Positions 39,065 through 47,284 of a stretch of 64,000 bases of DNA are shown here, one piece after another. Made by a program: the position numbers and the translations under genes. Where the stretch lies: the NCBI RefSeq assembly GCF_017833255.1, contig NZ_JAFIBU010000001.1, positions 248,001 through 312,000 on the forward strand. The letters are read 5' to 3'. Below the pieces are notes generated by a model that ran no database searches, had not been told where the DNA came from, and worked only from the letters and a program-made list of their open reading frames with translations. Positions within the stretch are counted from its first letter, which is position 1. Each line of letters opens with the position of its first letter. This stretch comes from Paenibacillus sp. PvR098. Lineage in GTDB: Bacteria; Bacillota; Bacilli; Paenibacillales; NBRC-103111.

Positions 39065-40177
39065 TTATTTGACCGCCGAAGAGAGCGTAATCCATTCATC
39101 TCTATGAATGACTTCGATACGGGCTACTTCGATTCTCTTTTGGACTTCTTCTGTGCTGAGCCCGCGTACGGCTTGAAGCTGCCAAGCGGCGTAGTTCACA
39201 ACCCCGCGGCCTATCGTCTGCAGGGTAGGTCCGGCCACTTCAATGACATCGCCGGGATGAAAGTCGCCGATGACTTCCTTAACACCTGCCGGAAGAAGGC
39301 TTTTGCCTCGCGTCACGAGTGCGAGCTCCGCGCCTTCGTCCACGACCACTTTCCCCAGCGGCTGGGAGTGAAAGCCGAGCCACTGCTTTTTCATCGGCAG
39401 GTTGTGAGCACTTGTATCAAAGTAAGTACCCTTGCCCGTACCTTCGACGGCAAGCAGCATATCTCCGGGCTCTAGAACTCTCCCTATGAACACGGGTACA
39501 CCTCCGCGCATCGCAATCCGTGCCGCCTCGATCTTGGATCTCATGCCGCCTGTTCCGACCATAGAGCCGGAGTCCCCAGCGATTTTATAAATTTCTTCGT
39601 CAATCTGAAGCACACGGTCAATGCGTTTCGCATCGGCGTTCTTTCGCGGATCTTCCGTATACAAACCATCCGTATCGGTTATGATCACCAGCTTCCGCGC
39701 ACGGACAAGATTAGCCACCAACGCAGACAGGGTGTCGTTATCTCCGAATTTGAGCTCGTCGACGGCTACGGTATCATTTTCGTTAATGATCGGCAGAATG
39801 CCGTGCCGTAGCAATTCCTCGATCGTCATCTGAGCGTTATGGATTCGCTTACGGCTCACAAAATCGGAGCGGGTGAGCAATATTTGCCCGACGCCGATCT
39901 CGTGCTGTCCGAACGCGGCCTGGTAAGCCTGCATGAGCAGTGCCTGACCGACGGAAGCGGAGGCCTGCTTCTCGTGCAGCTGCTTGGGACGGATGGCGTA
40001 GCCCATCTCCCGAAAGCCTGCGGCTACAGCGCCGGAAGTGACAAGGAGCACGGCATGCCCTTGTTTGCGAAGCTCCGCGAGCTCCGCTGCAAAAAAATGG
40101 ATTTTGGCTCGGTTCAATCCGCCTTCGTCGGAGGTGAGCGAGCTGCTGCCGATTTTGACTACAATCGTTTGCTGCAT
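39065..40177 (-). CDS. proB: Glutamate 5-kinase
   Basis: First enzyme of proline synthesis. An amino-acid-kinase domain (VVKIGSSSLTSDEGGLN, LLVTSGAVAAGF, NENDTVAVDELKFGDNDTL, GTGGMRSKIEAARIA) is followed by a PUA domain (from about residue 275: VDEGAELALVTRGKSLLPAG). ATG 40177 is better spaced from AGGAAAG than GTG 40186. The length is 370 residues. It is first in the operon behind a T-box. Confidence 0.96.
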   Translation of the reverse strand: MQQTIVVKIGSSSLTSDEGGLNRAKIHFFAAELAELRKQGHAVLLVTSGAVAAGFREMGYAIRPKQLHEKQASASVGQALLMQAYQAAFGQHEIGVGQILLTRSDFVSRKRIHNAQMTIEELLRHGILPIINENDTVAVDELKFGDNDTLSALVANLVRARKLVIITDTDGLYTEDPRKNADAKRIDRVLQIDEEIYKIAGDSGSMVGTGGMRSKIEAARIAMRGGVPVFIGRVLEPGDMLLAVEGTGKGTYFDTSAHNLPMKKQWLGFHSQPLGKVVVDEGAELALVTRGKSLLPAGVKEVIGDFHPGDVIEVAGPTLQTIGRGVVNYAAWQLQAVRGLSTEEVQKRIEVARIEVIHRDEWITLSSAVK

Positions 40178-40212
40178 CCGGATCACTCTTTCCTAACTTT
40201 GTCATATCAATA

Positions 40213-40458
40213 CAAAAAGGCCCCGTCCTGCTAAGGACGAAAGCCTCTACTTCCGCGGTACCACCTTACTTGATGATTGATGAAAATCATCCGTCTTCCA
40301 TCCCCAGTAACGGCAGGGAGCGCCGTCCAACTCCTCGTTGGCCGTTCAGGGGCGGGTTCGGCAAGGCTCCACGGTAAATTCTCGCAGCCGGTGGAATTTA
40401 CTCTCTGGACGTGCAGTGGCTTCCTACTGTTCCCATCATTACGTTTGCTATTCATTTA
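40213..40458 (-). ncRNA. T-box leader of the pro(-mtn) operon, probably proline-specific
   Basis: On the minus strand the T-box AAGGTGGTACCGCGG (40253-40267) precedes a terminator AGGCTTTCGTCCT/AGGACGGGGCCT plus five T (40214-40246). Stem I carries AACAGTAGG and the candidate specifier stretch GTGGAGCCTTGCCGAAC, where CCT would be the proline codon. I choose proline because proB follows; the specifier was placed by eye. Confidence 0.88.
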
Positions 40459-40487
40459 AGGATAGCATGCGTGGTAAGCTTTGTAAA
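40459..40487 (-). promoter_or_regulatory. Promoter of the T-box/pro operon
   Basis: On the minus strand TTTACA and TATCCT are 17 bases apart, right before the T-box leader. It lies 39 bases downstream of the mtnE stop. Confidence 0.6.
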
Positions 40488-40525
40488 GACGGGAAGCGGG
40501 GGATGGCTTTGTACAACCGACAGAG

Positions 40526-41731
40526 CTATCCGAACAAACCGAGCGCTTTAATGCGCTCCACCGCTTCCTGCAGCCTGTCCTCCGTGCTCAGTAAGCCCAG
40601 ACGAACGTAGCCTTCGCCGTGTTCGCCAAAACCGACGCCGGGAGCGACGACGATCTTTGCTCTCTCCAGCAGCATGTCAGCCAGAGATTCGGATGTGTAT
40701 CCTTCAGGGACAGGCAGCCATGTAAAGAAAGAGCCTTGCGAACGGTTCGCTTTCCAGCCAATGCTATCAAGCGCTCTGAACAAGGTGTCTCTGCGGCTTT
40801 GATAGACCGAGATAAGCTCCTTCACGCAATCCTGAGGGCCGGTCAGCGCAACGGACGCTGCCTCCTGAATCCCGCCAAACAGGCTGCAATAGTAGTGATC
40901 TTGGATCAAATTGATCATTCTAACAACCTCGGCGTTGCCGAGACAAAACCCGACTCGCCAGCCGGCCATGTTGTACGTTTTGGACAGTGTGTAGAACTCA
41001 ATTCCTACTTCTTTGGCTCCAGGAGTTTGCAGGAAGCTGAGCGGTTTTTGCCCGTCGAATCCGATGGCCCCGTAAGCAAAATCGCTGGCCACCACAATCC
41101 CGTTTTTGGCTGCGAAATCTACGGTTTCCTTATAAAAGGAAGCGGGAGCGGAAACGCCTGTCGGATTGTTCGGGTAGTTGATGAACATCAGCTTCGCCTT
41201 GTTGATATCTTCCGGAGACAGAGCGTTATAGTCAGGCAGAAAAGCATTCTCCTCGCGCAGCGGCATGAAAGCCATCCGAGCTCCGGACAAAGCGACGCCT
41301 GACCAGTAATCGGGGTAACCGGGGTCAGGAACGAGACAAATGTCTCCGGGGTTCAGCAAGCATTGAGCGATTTCTACAAGCCCTGTTTTGCCGCCGAATA
41401 TGATCGCCACTTCCTTCTCCGGATCGAGCTCGACACCGTAATCCTCCCGGTATCTTTGGGCTACCGCTTCTTTCAAAAACAAATAGCCGTTAAACGGCGG
41501 GTAACGGTGGTACTGCGGGTTTTCCGCAGCTTCCTGCAAAGCTCTCACAATATGAGGAGGAGTGGGGCGGTCAGGATTGCCCTGTCCCAAATTAATGACA
41601 TCATGTCCCGCAGCGCTTTGCTCATTGGCTTTGCGCACGAGCTTAGCGAAAAACTGTGTAGGCAGGTCCGTGAGACGCTGCGCTTGTTGAATCGGAAAAG
41701 CGCTGATGGCGCTTTGAGATGCATTGTTCAT
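40526..41731 (-). CDS. mtnE: Methionine-salvage aminotransferase MtnE
   Basis: PLP class I/II aminotransferase that resembles B. subtilis MtnE (YkrV), which transaminates 2-keto-4-methylthiobutyrate to methionine. Characteristic segments are LPTQFFAKLVRKANE, GHDVINLGQGNPDRPTP, FGGKTGLVEIAQCLLNPGD, PDPGYPDYWSGVALS, NYPNNPTGV and the PLP lysine in YTLSKTYNMAGWRVGF. ATG 41731 follows TTGGAGTG; the longer frame is not conserved. The length is 401 residues. I see no clear terminator between it and the pro promoter. mtnA, mtnK and mtnD are not in the window. Confidence 0.88.
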   Translation of the reverse strand: MNNASQSAISAFPIQQAQRLTDLPTQFFAKLVRKANEQSAAGHDVINLGQGNPDRPTPPHIVRALQEAAENPQYHRYPPFNGYLFLKEAVAQRYREDYGVELDPEKEVAIIFGGKTGLVEIAQCLLNPGDICLVPDPGYPDYWSGVALSGARMAFMPLREENAFLPDYNALSPEDINKAKLMFINYPNNPTGVSAPASFYKETVDFAAKNGIVVASDFAYGAIGFDGQKPLSFLQTPGAKEVGIEFYTLSKTYNMAGWRVGFCLGNAEVVRMINLIQDHYYCSLFGGIQEAASVALTGPQDCVKELISVYQSRRDTLFRALDSIGWKANRSQGSFFTWLPVPEGYTSESLADMLLERAKIVVAPGVGFGEHGEGYVRLGLLSTEDRLQEAVERIKALGLFG

Positions 41732-42168
41732 TTCAAAGGTCACTCCAATGGGTTCAAGAATTGTCCGTAAACGCAAAAAGATCCCGCGGTATTATCCCGC
41801 AAGGGCGGATAGGAATAATGTAACACGAAAAAGCCGGCAGGTACAGACGGTTTGCAAAACCGTCGAGGATTGTCCTAATTCCGACCATGGATTTTAGACA
41901 CTTGGGTGATATGCTCACACTGAATTCCGATGTTTGAGAACGGCCTCATTCTACTATTATATATAAGCCTGCTTCTCGCTTTAATACGAGTAACTGATGA
42001 GAATGAATATGAACTATTTTTCCTGCTCCAAAAGGCCTGAATTTCTTCCCGAAATAGGAATAAAAAAATACATTTTAGATATTTTGTCCTGAGTGTTTCA
42101 GCTTATTGGGCCACGGGTAATACCCATACGATAGTTTGCTAACACGTTATATAAAAAGGAGAGGATTC
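41732..42168. other. 437-base intergenic region with several palindromes
   Basis: No gene seen. GACGGTTTTGCAAACCGTC (41846-41864, read on the minus strand) is a perfect 8-bp stem with a 3-base loop. Nearer mtnE a GCGG/CCGC hairpin followed by TTTTT (about 41791-41812, minus) could be a weak attenuator. TATAAT on the minus strand near 41958 lacks a good -35. GGGTAATACCC (42115-42125) is a palindrome about 45 bases before the SLH gene and may be an operator. I looked for a SAM riboswitch on the minus strand and did not find its core. Confidence 0.5.
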
Positions 42169-43272
42169 ATGTTGAAGAAGCATTGGAAGCGTTTAATGCT
42201 CGGGGTACTTTCCGCAGTGCTTATGGTGCCTGGAGGTGCTGCTGCGGCTAAAGAATGGAAAGGAGATGAGGTTAATAAGGCTAAAGCAAATGCGGGACTC
42301 CGTCTGCAATGTGTGGCAGACCAAAGAACAGCCGTCAAAGGTGGAAAAATCGGGTACCACATTCTGTATCACAATGTGAAGGTAGACAAGAAGTCCGGAG
42401 GCTGGATGATGGTAAAGATCCCGGATGGTCTTGAAATCGATACCATTGAGGATGCTGAATGGGATTCCAATGCGCAAACGCTGAAGTGGAAAATCGATGG
42501 CAAAGATGATGACGCCGATGTCGTTCACTTTAAGTTGAAGGTAAAGGAAGACGCGCCGAACAATGCAACCTTCACACTGGCCTGCGAAGGCGGGCTTGAC
42601 AGTGGAGTCCAAGCGGCGACAGCACCGGTTACCGTAGTGTTAGGCAGCGAATTGCACCAACCGGTATTTAACGGATATCCGGACGGAAATTTTCAACCGG
42701 AGAAATTTTTGACCAGAGCCGAAACGGCGGCTGTGATTGCCCGCGTGTCAAATCTGAACGGAGACGGGAACGCTGCGGTTTATAGTGACGTTTCTGTAGA
42801 CCATTGGGCTTCCAGGTATATTCAGGCAGTGACCGCAGCCGGTTACATGTCCGGGAGCAACGGCCAGTTCCATCCGGAGCATCCGATCACCAGGGGAGAG
42901 TTCGTGACGCTGATGCTGCGCGTCCGCGGGATTGACGCCATTCCCATGATGTCAGGCTTCACGGATACAGACGGACATTGGGCGAATGATGCTGCGGCTA
43001 CGGCAGCCGCACTAAGGTTCATGGAGGGTTCAGCCGGCGGAAGAGCCCAGCTCGACGGCGCAGTGGAACGCCAGATGGCAGCCAAATGGCTGAGCATGAT
43101 TTATTATCGCGGAGCGCTGCAGGATGGGGAAACGCAGGTAATCCAGCATTGGCCGGATGTTCAGCGCGGGCATTGGTCTTTCGGTTGGGTTGAGGAGCTT
43201 TCCATGATTGCTCATGAAGGAGTAATGCAGTCCCCGATGGAGGAAAGACTGATTCGTTATGTAAAGGATTAA
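42169..43272 (+). CDS. Secreted SLH-domain (S-layer homology) protein
   Basis: Exported surface protein, probably held on the cell wall by its SLH modules. ATG 42169 follows AAAGGAGAGG. Residues 1-27 form a signal peptide (MLKKHWKRLMLGVLSAVLMV, then AAAA). Residues 30-155 look like a DUF11-type beta domain (KIGYHILYHNVKV, WKIDGKDDDADVVHFKLKV). SLH repeats follow from about 160: FNGYPDGNFQPEKFLTRAE, YSDVSVDHWASRYIQAV, and FTDTDGHWANDAAATAA, with a degenerate end (HWSFGWVEELSMIAHEG). The length is 367 residues. Its function is unknown. It is unrelated to the flanking metabolic genes. Confidence 0.85.
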   Translation: MLKKHWKRLMLGVLSAVLMVPGGAAAAKEWKGDEVNKAKANAGLRLQCVADQRTAVKGGKIGYHILYHNVKVDKKSGGWMMVKIPDGLEIDTIEDAEWDSNAQTLKWKIDGKDDDADVVHFKLKVKEDAPNNATFTLACEGGLDSGVQAATAPVTVVLGSELHQPVFNGYPDGNFQPEKFLTRAETAAVIARVSNLNGDGNAAVYSDVSVDHWASRYIQAVTAAGYMSGSNGQFHPEHPITRGEFVTLMLRVRGIDAIPMMSGFTDTDGHWANDAAATAAALRFMEGSAGGRAQLDGAVERQMAAKWLSMIYYRGALQDGETQVIQHWPDVQRGHWSFGWVEELSMIAHEGVMQSPMEERLIRYVKD

Positions 43273-43286
43273 TCTGAGAATCATTG

Positions 43287-43315
43287 AACCGGTCAGGAAT
43301 CTGACCGGTTTTTCC
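43287..43315 (+). terminator. Terminator after the SLH gene
   Basis: AACCGGTCAG and CTGACCGGTT form a perfect 10-bp stem with a GAAT loop and then TTT. A near-identical terminator is found at 53376-53403. Confidence 0.9.
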
Positions 43316-43372
43316 CGTTCTCTTTATTCATTACGGTCTCGGAACATCTACGGAGGTGATGATACTTTACCA
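43293..43372 (-). pseudogene. Remnant of the 3' end of a LysR-type regulator gene
   Basis: On the minus strand this stretch ends in MNKENGKNRSDS and a stop codon, against MNTENAKNRSDN and stop for the intact LysR gene at 53382-54311. In both copies the stop lies within the stem of the terminator. Further upstream similarity continues (FRD and the segment before it) but is broken by one-base shifts, and it fades by about 43372. No promoter or rest of the gene is present. Confidence 0.7.
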
Positions 43373-43429
43373 AAACAGGAACCTTTAGACATGTAATAAA
43401 TCCAAACGTATAAAAATAAATATCAAGTA

Positions 43430-43444
43430 GTGAACAAGATTCAC
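43430..43444 (+). promoter_or_regulatory. Putative IclR operator, copy 1
   Basis: GTGAACAAGATTCAC, followed by TAAA, is an inverted repeat (6-3-6 with one mismatch). It is about 170 bases before the IclR promoter. The same 19-base pattern occurs at 43643 and 46159. Confidence 0.6.
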
Positions 43445-43606
43445 TAAATTCAAATGATAAAGGGAGCCATGAAAAACTCCAATTCAAACAAAAACACAGT
43501 TGAATATGCAGTGAAAGGGTAATTGAATTTTCGATACCTGAGTGATTGAGAGAGTTTTATGGGAAATAACTTATAAACAGGGGGGAATGCAAGTCGAGTT
43601 TCGGTA

Positions 43607-43635
43607 TTGACAAATTTTTCATTCAACTATACAAT
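43607..43635 (+). promoter_or_regulatory. Sigma-A promoter of the IclR gene
   Basis: TTGACA (43607-43612), a 17-base spacer, and TACAAT (43630-43635). The putative operator lies just downstream, around the start point. Confidence 0.85.
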
Positions 43636-43642
43636 TTATTTG

Positions 43643-43657
43643 GTGAATGTGATTCAC
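43643..43657 (+). promoter_or_regulatory. Putative IclR operator, copy 2
   Basis: GTGAATGTGATTCAC, followed by TAAA, is a perfect 6-3-6 palindrome. It starts 8 bases after the -10 element, a position suited to self-repression of the regulator gene. Confidence 0.7.
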
Positions 43658-43676
43658 TAAAAGGAGGTGAAAACAA

Positions 43677-44459
43677 ATGGAGACTACAAAAAGCTCCTAC
43701 GGTAACGTAGCTCATGCTTTAGACATTCTACTAGCTTTTAAGCATAAAAGTGAATTTTCATTAGTTGAATTGTCGGATTATTTAAAAATTAGAAAAAGTT
43801 ATTTGTTAAAAATACTGGATGGCTTAAAAGAAAAGCAATTTATTAGCCAGGATCCCAGTACGGGAAATTATCAACTGGGTTTGGCTTGTCTTGAATTAGG
43901 ATATGCCTTCGAAAAGCGGTTGGATATTCGTAAGGTGACCCATCCTTTACTTGTAGAATTGGCTAAAGCTACGAATGAACTTGTACACTTTGGTGTACTG
44001 GATGCTAATGTCGTAGTGCTGCTGGATCGTGTCGTTTCGAATGATTCATCTTTACGATTACAGTTTCACTTGTCATTAACGTCACCACCTTATTCCACGG
44101 CACTTGGAAAAGTCTTATTGGCCTTCAGCGATGAAGCTCGAGTGGAACACTATTTATCAATGACGAAAATGGAAGCTTATACGACTCACACAACCATTGA
44201 TCCTAGTATATTCCGGCTAGAGTTAGCGCAAATTCGGAAGCAGGGCTACTATCTCTCTTATGAAACCTTTGAAAATGGGATTTCATGTGTATCTGCTCCT
44301 GTCTTTTCTAAAAATGGATCGATTGCGGCGGCTATAAGCATCTGTGCGCCAACCATTCGAATTATGTCCAAAGAAAAAGAATTAATTGAATATTTACTTG
44401 GAACGACTTCCAAGGTATCAAGTAAATTAGGATACATTCCAATGGAGGTGACTAGCTAA
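43677..44459 (+). CDS. IclR-family transcriptional regulator
   Basis: Likely the local regulator of the catabolic cluster. An N-terminal winged helix-turn-helix (residues 8-70: ALDILLAFKHKSEFSLVELS, KSYLLKILDGLKEKQFISQD) is joined to the IclR effector-binding domain (90-255: LVHFGVLDANVVVLLDRV, YSTALGKVLLAF, LRKQGYYLSYETFENGISCV). ATG 43677 follows AAAAGGAGGTG. The length of 260 residues is typical. The base composition is visibly AT-richer than core genes. Effector unknown; IclR regulators often sense aromatic or small organic acids. Confidence 0.92.
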   Translation: METTKSSYGNVAHALDILLAFKHKSEFSLVELSDYLKIRKSYLLKILDGLKEKQFISQDPSTGNYQLGLACLELGYAFEKRLDIRKVTHPLLVELAKATNELVHFGVLDANVVVLLDRVVSNDSSLRLQFHLSLTSPPYSTALGKVLLAFSDEARVEHYLSMTKMEAYTTHTTIDPSIFRLELAQIRKQGYYLSYETFENGISCVSAPVFSKNGSIAAAISICAPTIRIMSKEKELIEYLLGTTSKVSSKLGYIPMEVTS

Positions 44460-44648
44460 CACCATGACACGAATTGGATAAAAAAGAGGGACCTTTTCAT
44501 AATAATGGCAAGCGACCAAACTCCCATTTGAAAAGATGCACCTCTCATACTAAGTTTACCACACTCACTCAAGAATTTGAAAAAGTTTAGACGACTTGGC
44601 CTTCCTACAGGTTACTAGAGGTTCAGTACAATTACTTCATTCAATTTA

Positions 44649-44662
44649 TGTAAGCGCTATAT
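44649..44662 (+). promoter_or_regulatory. Possible CcpA (cre) site before the first transporter
   Basis: TGTAAGCGCTATAT agrees with the catabolite-repression consensus except at the last two bases. It lies in the 258-base gap between the IclR gene and the transporter. The gap also has CTTTTCA/TGAAAAG arms (about 44493-44537) that might form a weak hairpin, but no T run. Confidence 0.35.
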
Positions 44663-44717
44663 ATGTATGAGATCATTTTTGATAATAAAAAATCACTTAC
44701 ATATAGGGAGGAATAGT

Positions 44718-46022
44718 ATGGCTCAAATTCAACTTGCAGCTCAACCGGAGCTTAATAAGAAAAAAGCAAACAGAGCATTGTTAGCAAGTATGGTCGGAAG
44801 CTCCATTGAGTGGTTTGATTTTTTTCTTTACGGTTCCATGGCTGCATTGGTATTTAATAAACTGTATTTTCCAAGTGAGGATCCCGTAGTCGGTTTATTG
44901 CTTGCTTATTTGTCGTTTGGGCTCTCATTTTTCATTCGTCCATTAGGCGGAATTGTATTTAGTCATATTGGCGATAAGATTGGGAGAAAGAAAACGCTGA
45001 TGTTAACCTTAATGCTGATGGGTGGAGCAACTGTTCTGATTGGTTTATTACCAGATTATAATGCGATCGGGATATGGGCGCCTATAATACTCGTCTTCCT
45101 GAGATTGTGCCAAGGTCTTGGGATCGGTGGGGAGTGGGGCGGTTCTGTGCTGTTAGCAGTAGAATATTCATCCAAAAAGAACCGTGGGTTCTATGGAAGT
45201 ATCCCGCAGCTTGGCGTGCCCGTCGGAATGCTTCTTGGAACCGTTGCCATCTCGTTGTTAAGCCAGTTGCCGGAAGAACAATTTCTCTCATGGGGCTGGC
45301 GATTACCTTTTATCCTGAGCGCTGTATTGATTGTTGTAGGACTTTGGATTCGTAAAGGCATCGATGAAACGCCGGTTTTCCAAGAAGCGAAAGAGAGCGG
45401 GGATATCGCCAAGGTACCACTCGTGGATACGATCCGTTATCACTGGAAATCGGTGTTAATCACTGCGGGAGCTAAATTTGTAGAAACATCACCTTATTAT
45501 ATCTTTGCCACTTTTGTAATCGCTTACGCAACGGGATATCTGGGTTATGAAACGGTTACTGTACTTAATGCCGTAGCCATTGCCAACCTGGTAACGATAT
45601 TCATGATCCCTTTCATGGGGAAACTTTCGGATAAAGTCGGTAGAAAGCCGCTATACATTGGCGGAACCATTGCCATGCTGCTGTTTGCTTTCCCGTATTT
45701 TTATTTGATATCGCTGCAGTCCGCCTTATGGTTGACGGTAGCGACAGTTATCGCGATAGGCATTATATGGGCTCCGCTAGAGGCTGTGATGGGAACGATG
45801 TTCTCGGAAATCTTTAGCACCAATATACGTTATACAGGAATTTCTGTGGGGAATCAGTTAGGTGCTGCAGTGTTTGGAGGCACAACTCCGATGGTTGCAC
45901 TTGCACTGCTTAATGCTTTCAATGACTCTTGGGTACCCATAGCTCTATATATTATTTTAGCCTGTGTCATTTCTCTTATTTCGCTTTTGGCCATACGTGA
46001 AGGAAAAAATGTGGATTTATAA
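44718..46022 (+). CDS. MHS-family MFS transporter (first copy)
   Basis: Metabolite:H+ symporter of the ShiA/KgtP/ProP branch of the major facilitator superfamily. ATG 44718 follows GGGAGGAATAGT. Twelve hydrophobic segments are expected and visible. Family motifs: SSIEWFDFFLYGSMAALVFN near the N-terminus, the MFS loop GDKIGRKKTL, QGLGIGGEWGGSVLL, and GKLSDKVGRKPLYIGG in the second half. The length is 434 residues. It is a clear paralogue of the transporter at 51938. Substrate is probably an organic acid related to the cluster, but cannot be named. Confidence 0.88.
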   Translation: MAQIQLAAQPELNKKKANRALLASMVGSSIEWFDFFLYGSMAALVFNKLYFPSEDPVVGLLLAYLSFGLSFFIRPLGGIVFSHIGDKIGRKKTLMLTLMLMGGATVLIGLLPDYNAIGIWAPIILVFLRLCQGLGIGGEWGGSVLLAVEYSSKKNRGFYGSIPQLGVPVGMLLGTVAISLLSQLPEEQFLSWGWRLPFILSAVLIVVGLWIRKGIDETPVFQEAKESGDIAKVPLVDTIRYHWKSVLITAGAKFVETSPYYIFATFVIAYATGYLGYETVTVLNAVAIANLVTIFMIPFMGKLSDKVGRKPLYIGGTIAMLLFAFPYFYLISLQSALWLTVATVIAIGIIWAPLEAVMGTMFSEIFSTNIRYTGISVGNQLGAAVFGGTTPMVALALLNAFNDSWVPIALYIILACVISLISLLAIREGKNVDL

Positions 46023-46088
46023 TCATCATCAGATCGTTTGACAGGAATAAATAAAGAATCTAATCGGATTCAAATCAAAAAGGAGTGG

Positions 46089-47261
46089 ATGATATTGTCC
46101 TCGGTTTTTATGCCAGTGAGAATAGAATTCGGAATAGACAGCAGCATGCAAATAGGTAGTGAATTTTATTCACTAAAGTGTGGGAGGGTAATGATTGTTA
46201 CGGATAGTGGAATTATACAGTCTGGTTTGTTGGAAAAAATGACTCAAAGTTTGACTGAAAGCAATATACAGTTTGCGTTATACGATAGAGTGCTGCCAGA
46301 TCCTAATATAGAGTGTGTGGAACAGGCGAAGGAATTTTATATTGCAGAACAATGCGACGGAATTTTGGCGGTGGGAGGCGGAAGCTCCATTGATACCGCC
46401 AAAGCAGCCGGGATCTTGGTTACCAATTCGGAACCCATTATGAGCTTTACGGGAATAGATCAAATCCAAAATCCGCTTCCACCGCTGATTACTATACCGA
46501 CTACATGCGGAACGGGATCTGAAGTAACGAATGTAACGGTTGTCACAGATGAACATCATTTTAAGCGGCCTATTATATCATCGTACATTATTCCTAAAGT
46601 GGCTATTTTGGATCCGAATTTACTTCTTAGTCTTCCTCCTCATCTAGTTGCTTCGACCGGTATGGATGCATTAACTCATGCCATCGAAGCTTTAACGAAC
46701 AATATTCAAAATTGGTATGGGGATTCATGCGCTTTGGAGGCGATCCGTCTTATTAGTACATCCTTGAGGCCTGCGGCAGCGAACGGAAACATTACCGATC
46801 TTAGCCGGATGTTATATGCCAGCACCTTGGCAGGTATCGCCTTTACCGTATCGCGTTTAGGTTTAGTTCATGCCATGTCCCACCCTGTCAGCGGTTTTGC
46901 CGGTGTTCCGCATGGTGTAGCCAATGCTGTTTTATTACCTTATGTGATGTCCTTTAATTTGGTAGGCAATCCACATGGGTATGCGTTAGTTGCCGATGCA
47001 TTAGGAATCTCCCGACAGGAGAATGAGATGGCTGCGGCCATGGCGGCAGTCAAGGAGGTAATAAAATTAAATCATCAGCTCGGCATTCCAAAATCGTTTA
47101 AAGAACTGGGAGTCAATGAAGAACTGATCCCACGCATGATTGAGGATACATTCAAAAGCGGTAATATCGCCATTAACCCTAGAAGGGTAGCCAAAAAAGA
47201 TGTTGAACAAATCTATAAAAAATCGTTGTACGGGGAAAGCCCGCTAGGATTTATCGAGTGA
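46089..47261 (+). CDS. Iron-type alcohol dehydrogenase
   Basis: Group III (Fe-ADH) NAD(P)-dependent dehydrogenase, oxidising an alcohol or reducing an aldehyde or keto group; maleylacetate reductases belong to the same superfamily. The dinucleotide motif is LAVGGGSSIDTAKAAGI; TIPTTCGTGSEVTNVTV and metal ligands in DALTHAIEAL, LVHAMSHPVSGFAGVPHG are present (two of the His). ATG 46089 is close (3 bases) to AAGGAG; TTG 46095 is better spaced and may be the real start. The length is about 390 residues. It contains a candidate IclR site in its 5' coding part. The ALDH gene follows after 23 bases. Confidence 0.88.
   Translation: MILSSVFMPVRIEFGIDSSMQIGSEFYSLKCGRVMIVTDSGIIQSGLLEKMTQSLTESNIQFALYDRVLPDPNIECVEQAKEFYIAEQCDGILAVGGGSSIDTAKAAGILVTNSEPIMSFTGIDQIQNPLPPLITIPTTCGTGSEVTNVTVVTDEHHFKRPIISSYIIPKVAILDPNLLLSLPPHLVASTGMDALTHAIEALTNNIQNWYGDSCALEAIRLISTSLRPAAANGNITDLSRMLYASTLAGIAFTVSRLGLVHAMSHPVSGFAGVPHGVANAVLLPYVMSFNLVGNPHGYALVADALGISRQENEMAAAMAAVKEVIKLNHQLGIPKSFKELGVNEELIPRMIEDTFKSGNIAINPRRVAKKDVEQIYKKSLYGESPLGFIE
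46159..46173 (+). promoter_or_regulatory. Putative IclR operator, copy 3 (inside coding region)
   Basis: GTGAATTTTATTCAC, followed by TAAA, is a perfect 6-3-6 palindrome, about 70 bases into the alcohol dehydrogenase gene, where it encodes SEFYSL. It could act as a roadblock or mark an internal regulatory region. Confidence 0.55.
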
Positions 47262-47284
47262 AAGATCATCAGAGGAGGAAAAAT

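Noticed and set aside
40231..40455. 74-codon minus-strand frame before proB
   Set aside because: It lies entirely inside the T-box leader; the RNA motif explains the sequence.
41732..41960. SAM riboswitch before mtnE
   Set aside because: Looked for the S-box core on the minus strand and did not see it.
43293..43487. 64-codon minus-strand frame after the SLH gene
   Set aside because: Only its last residues resemble a protein (LysR end). Treated as a gene relic, not a gene.
46038..46066. TTGACA followed by TAATCG as promoter of the alcohol dehydrogenase
   Set aside because: The -35 is perfect and the spacer is 17 bases, but the -10 is poor; not reported as a feature.
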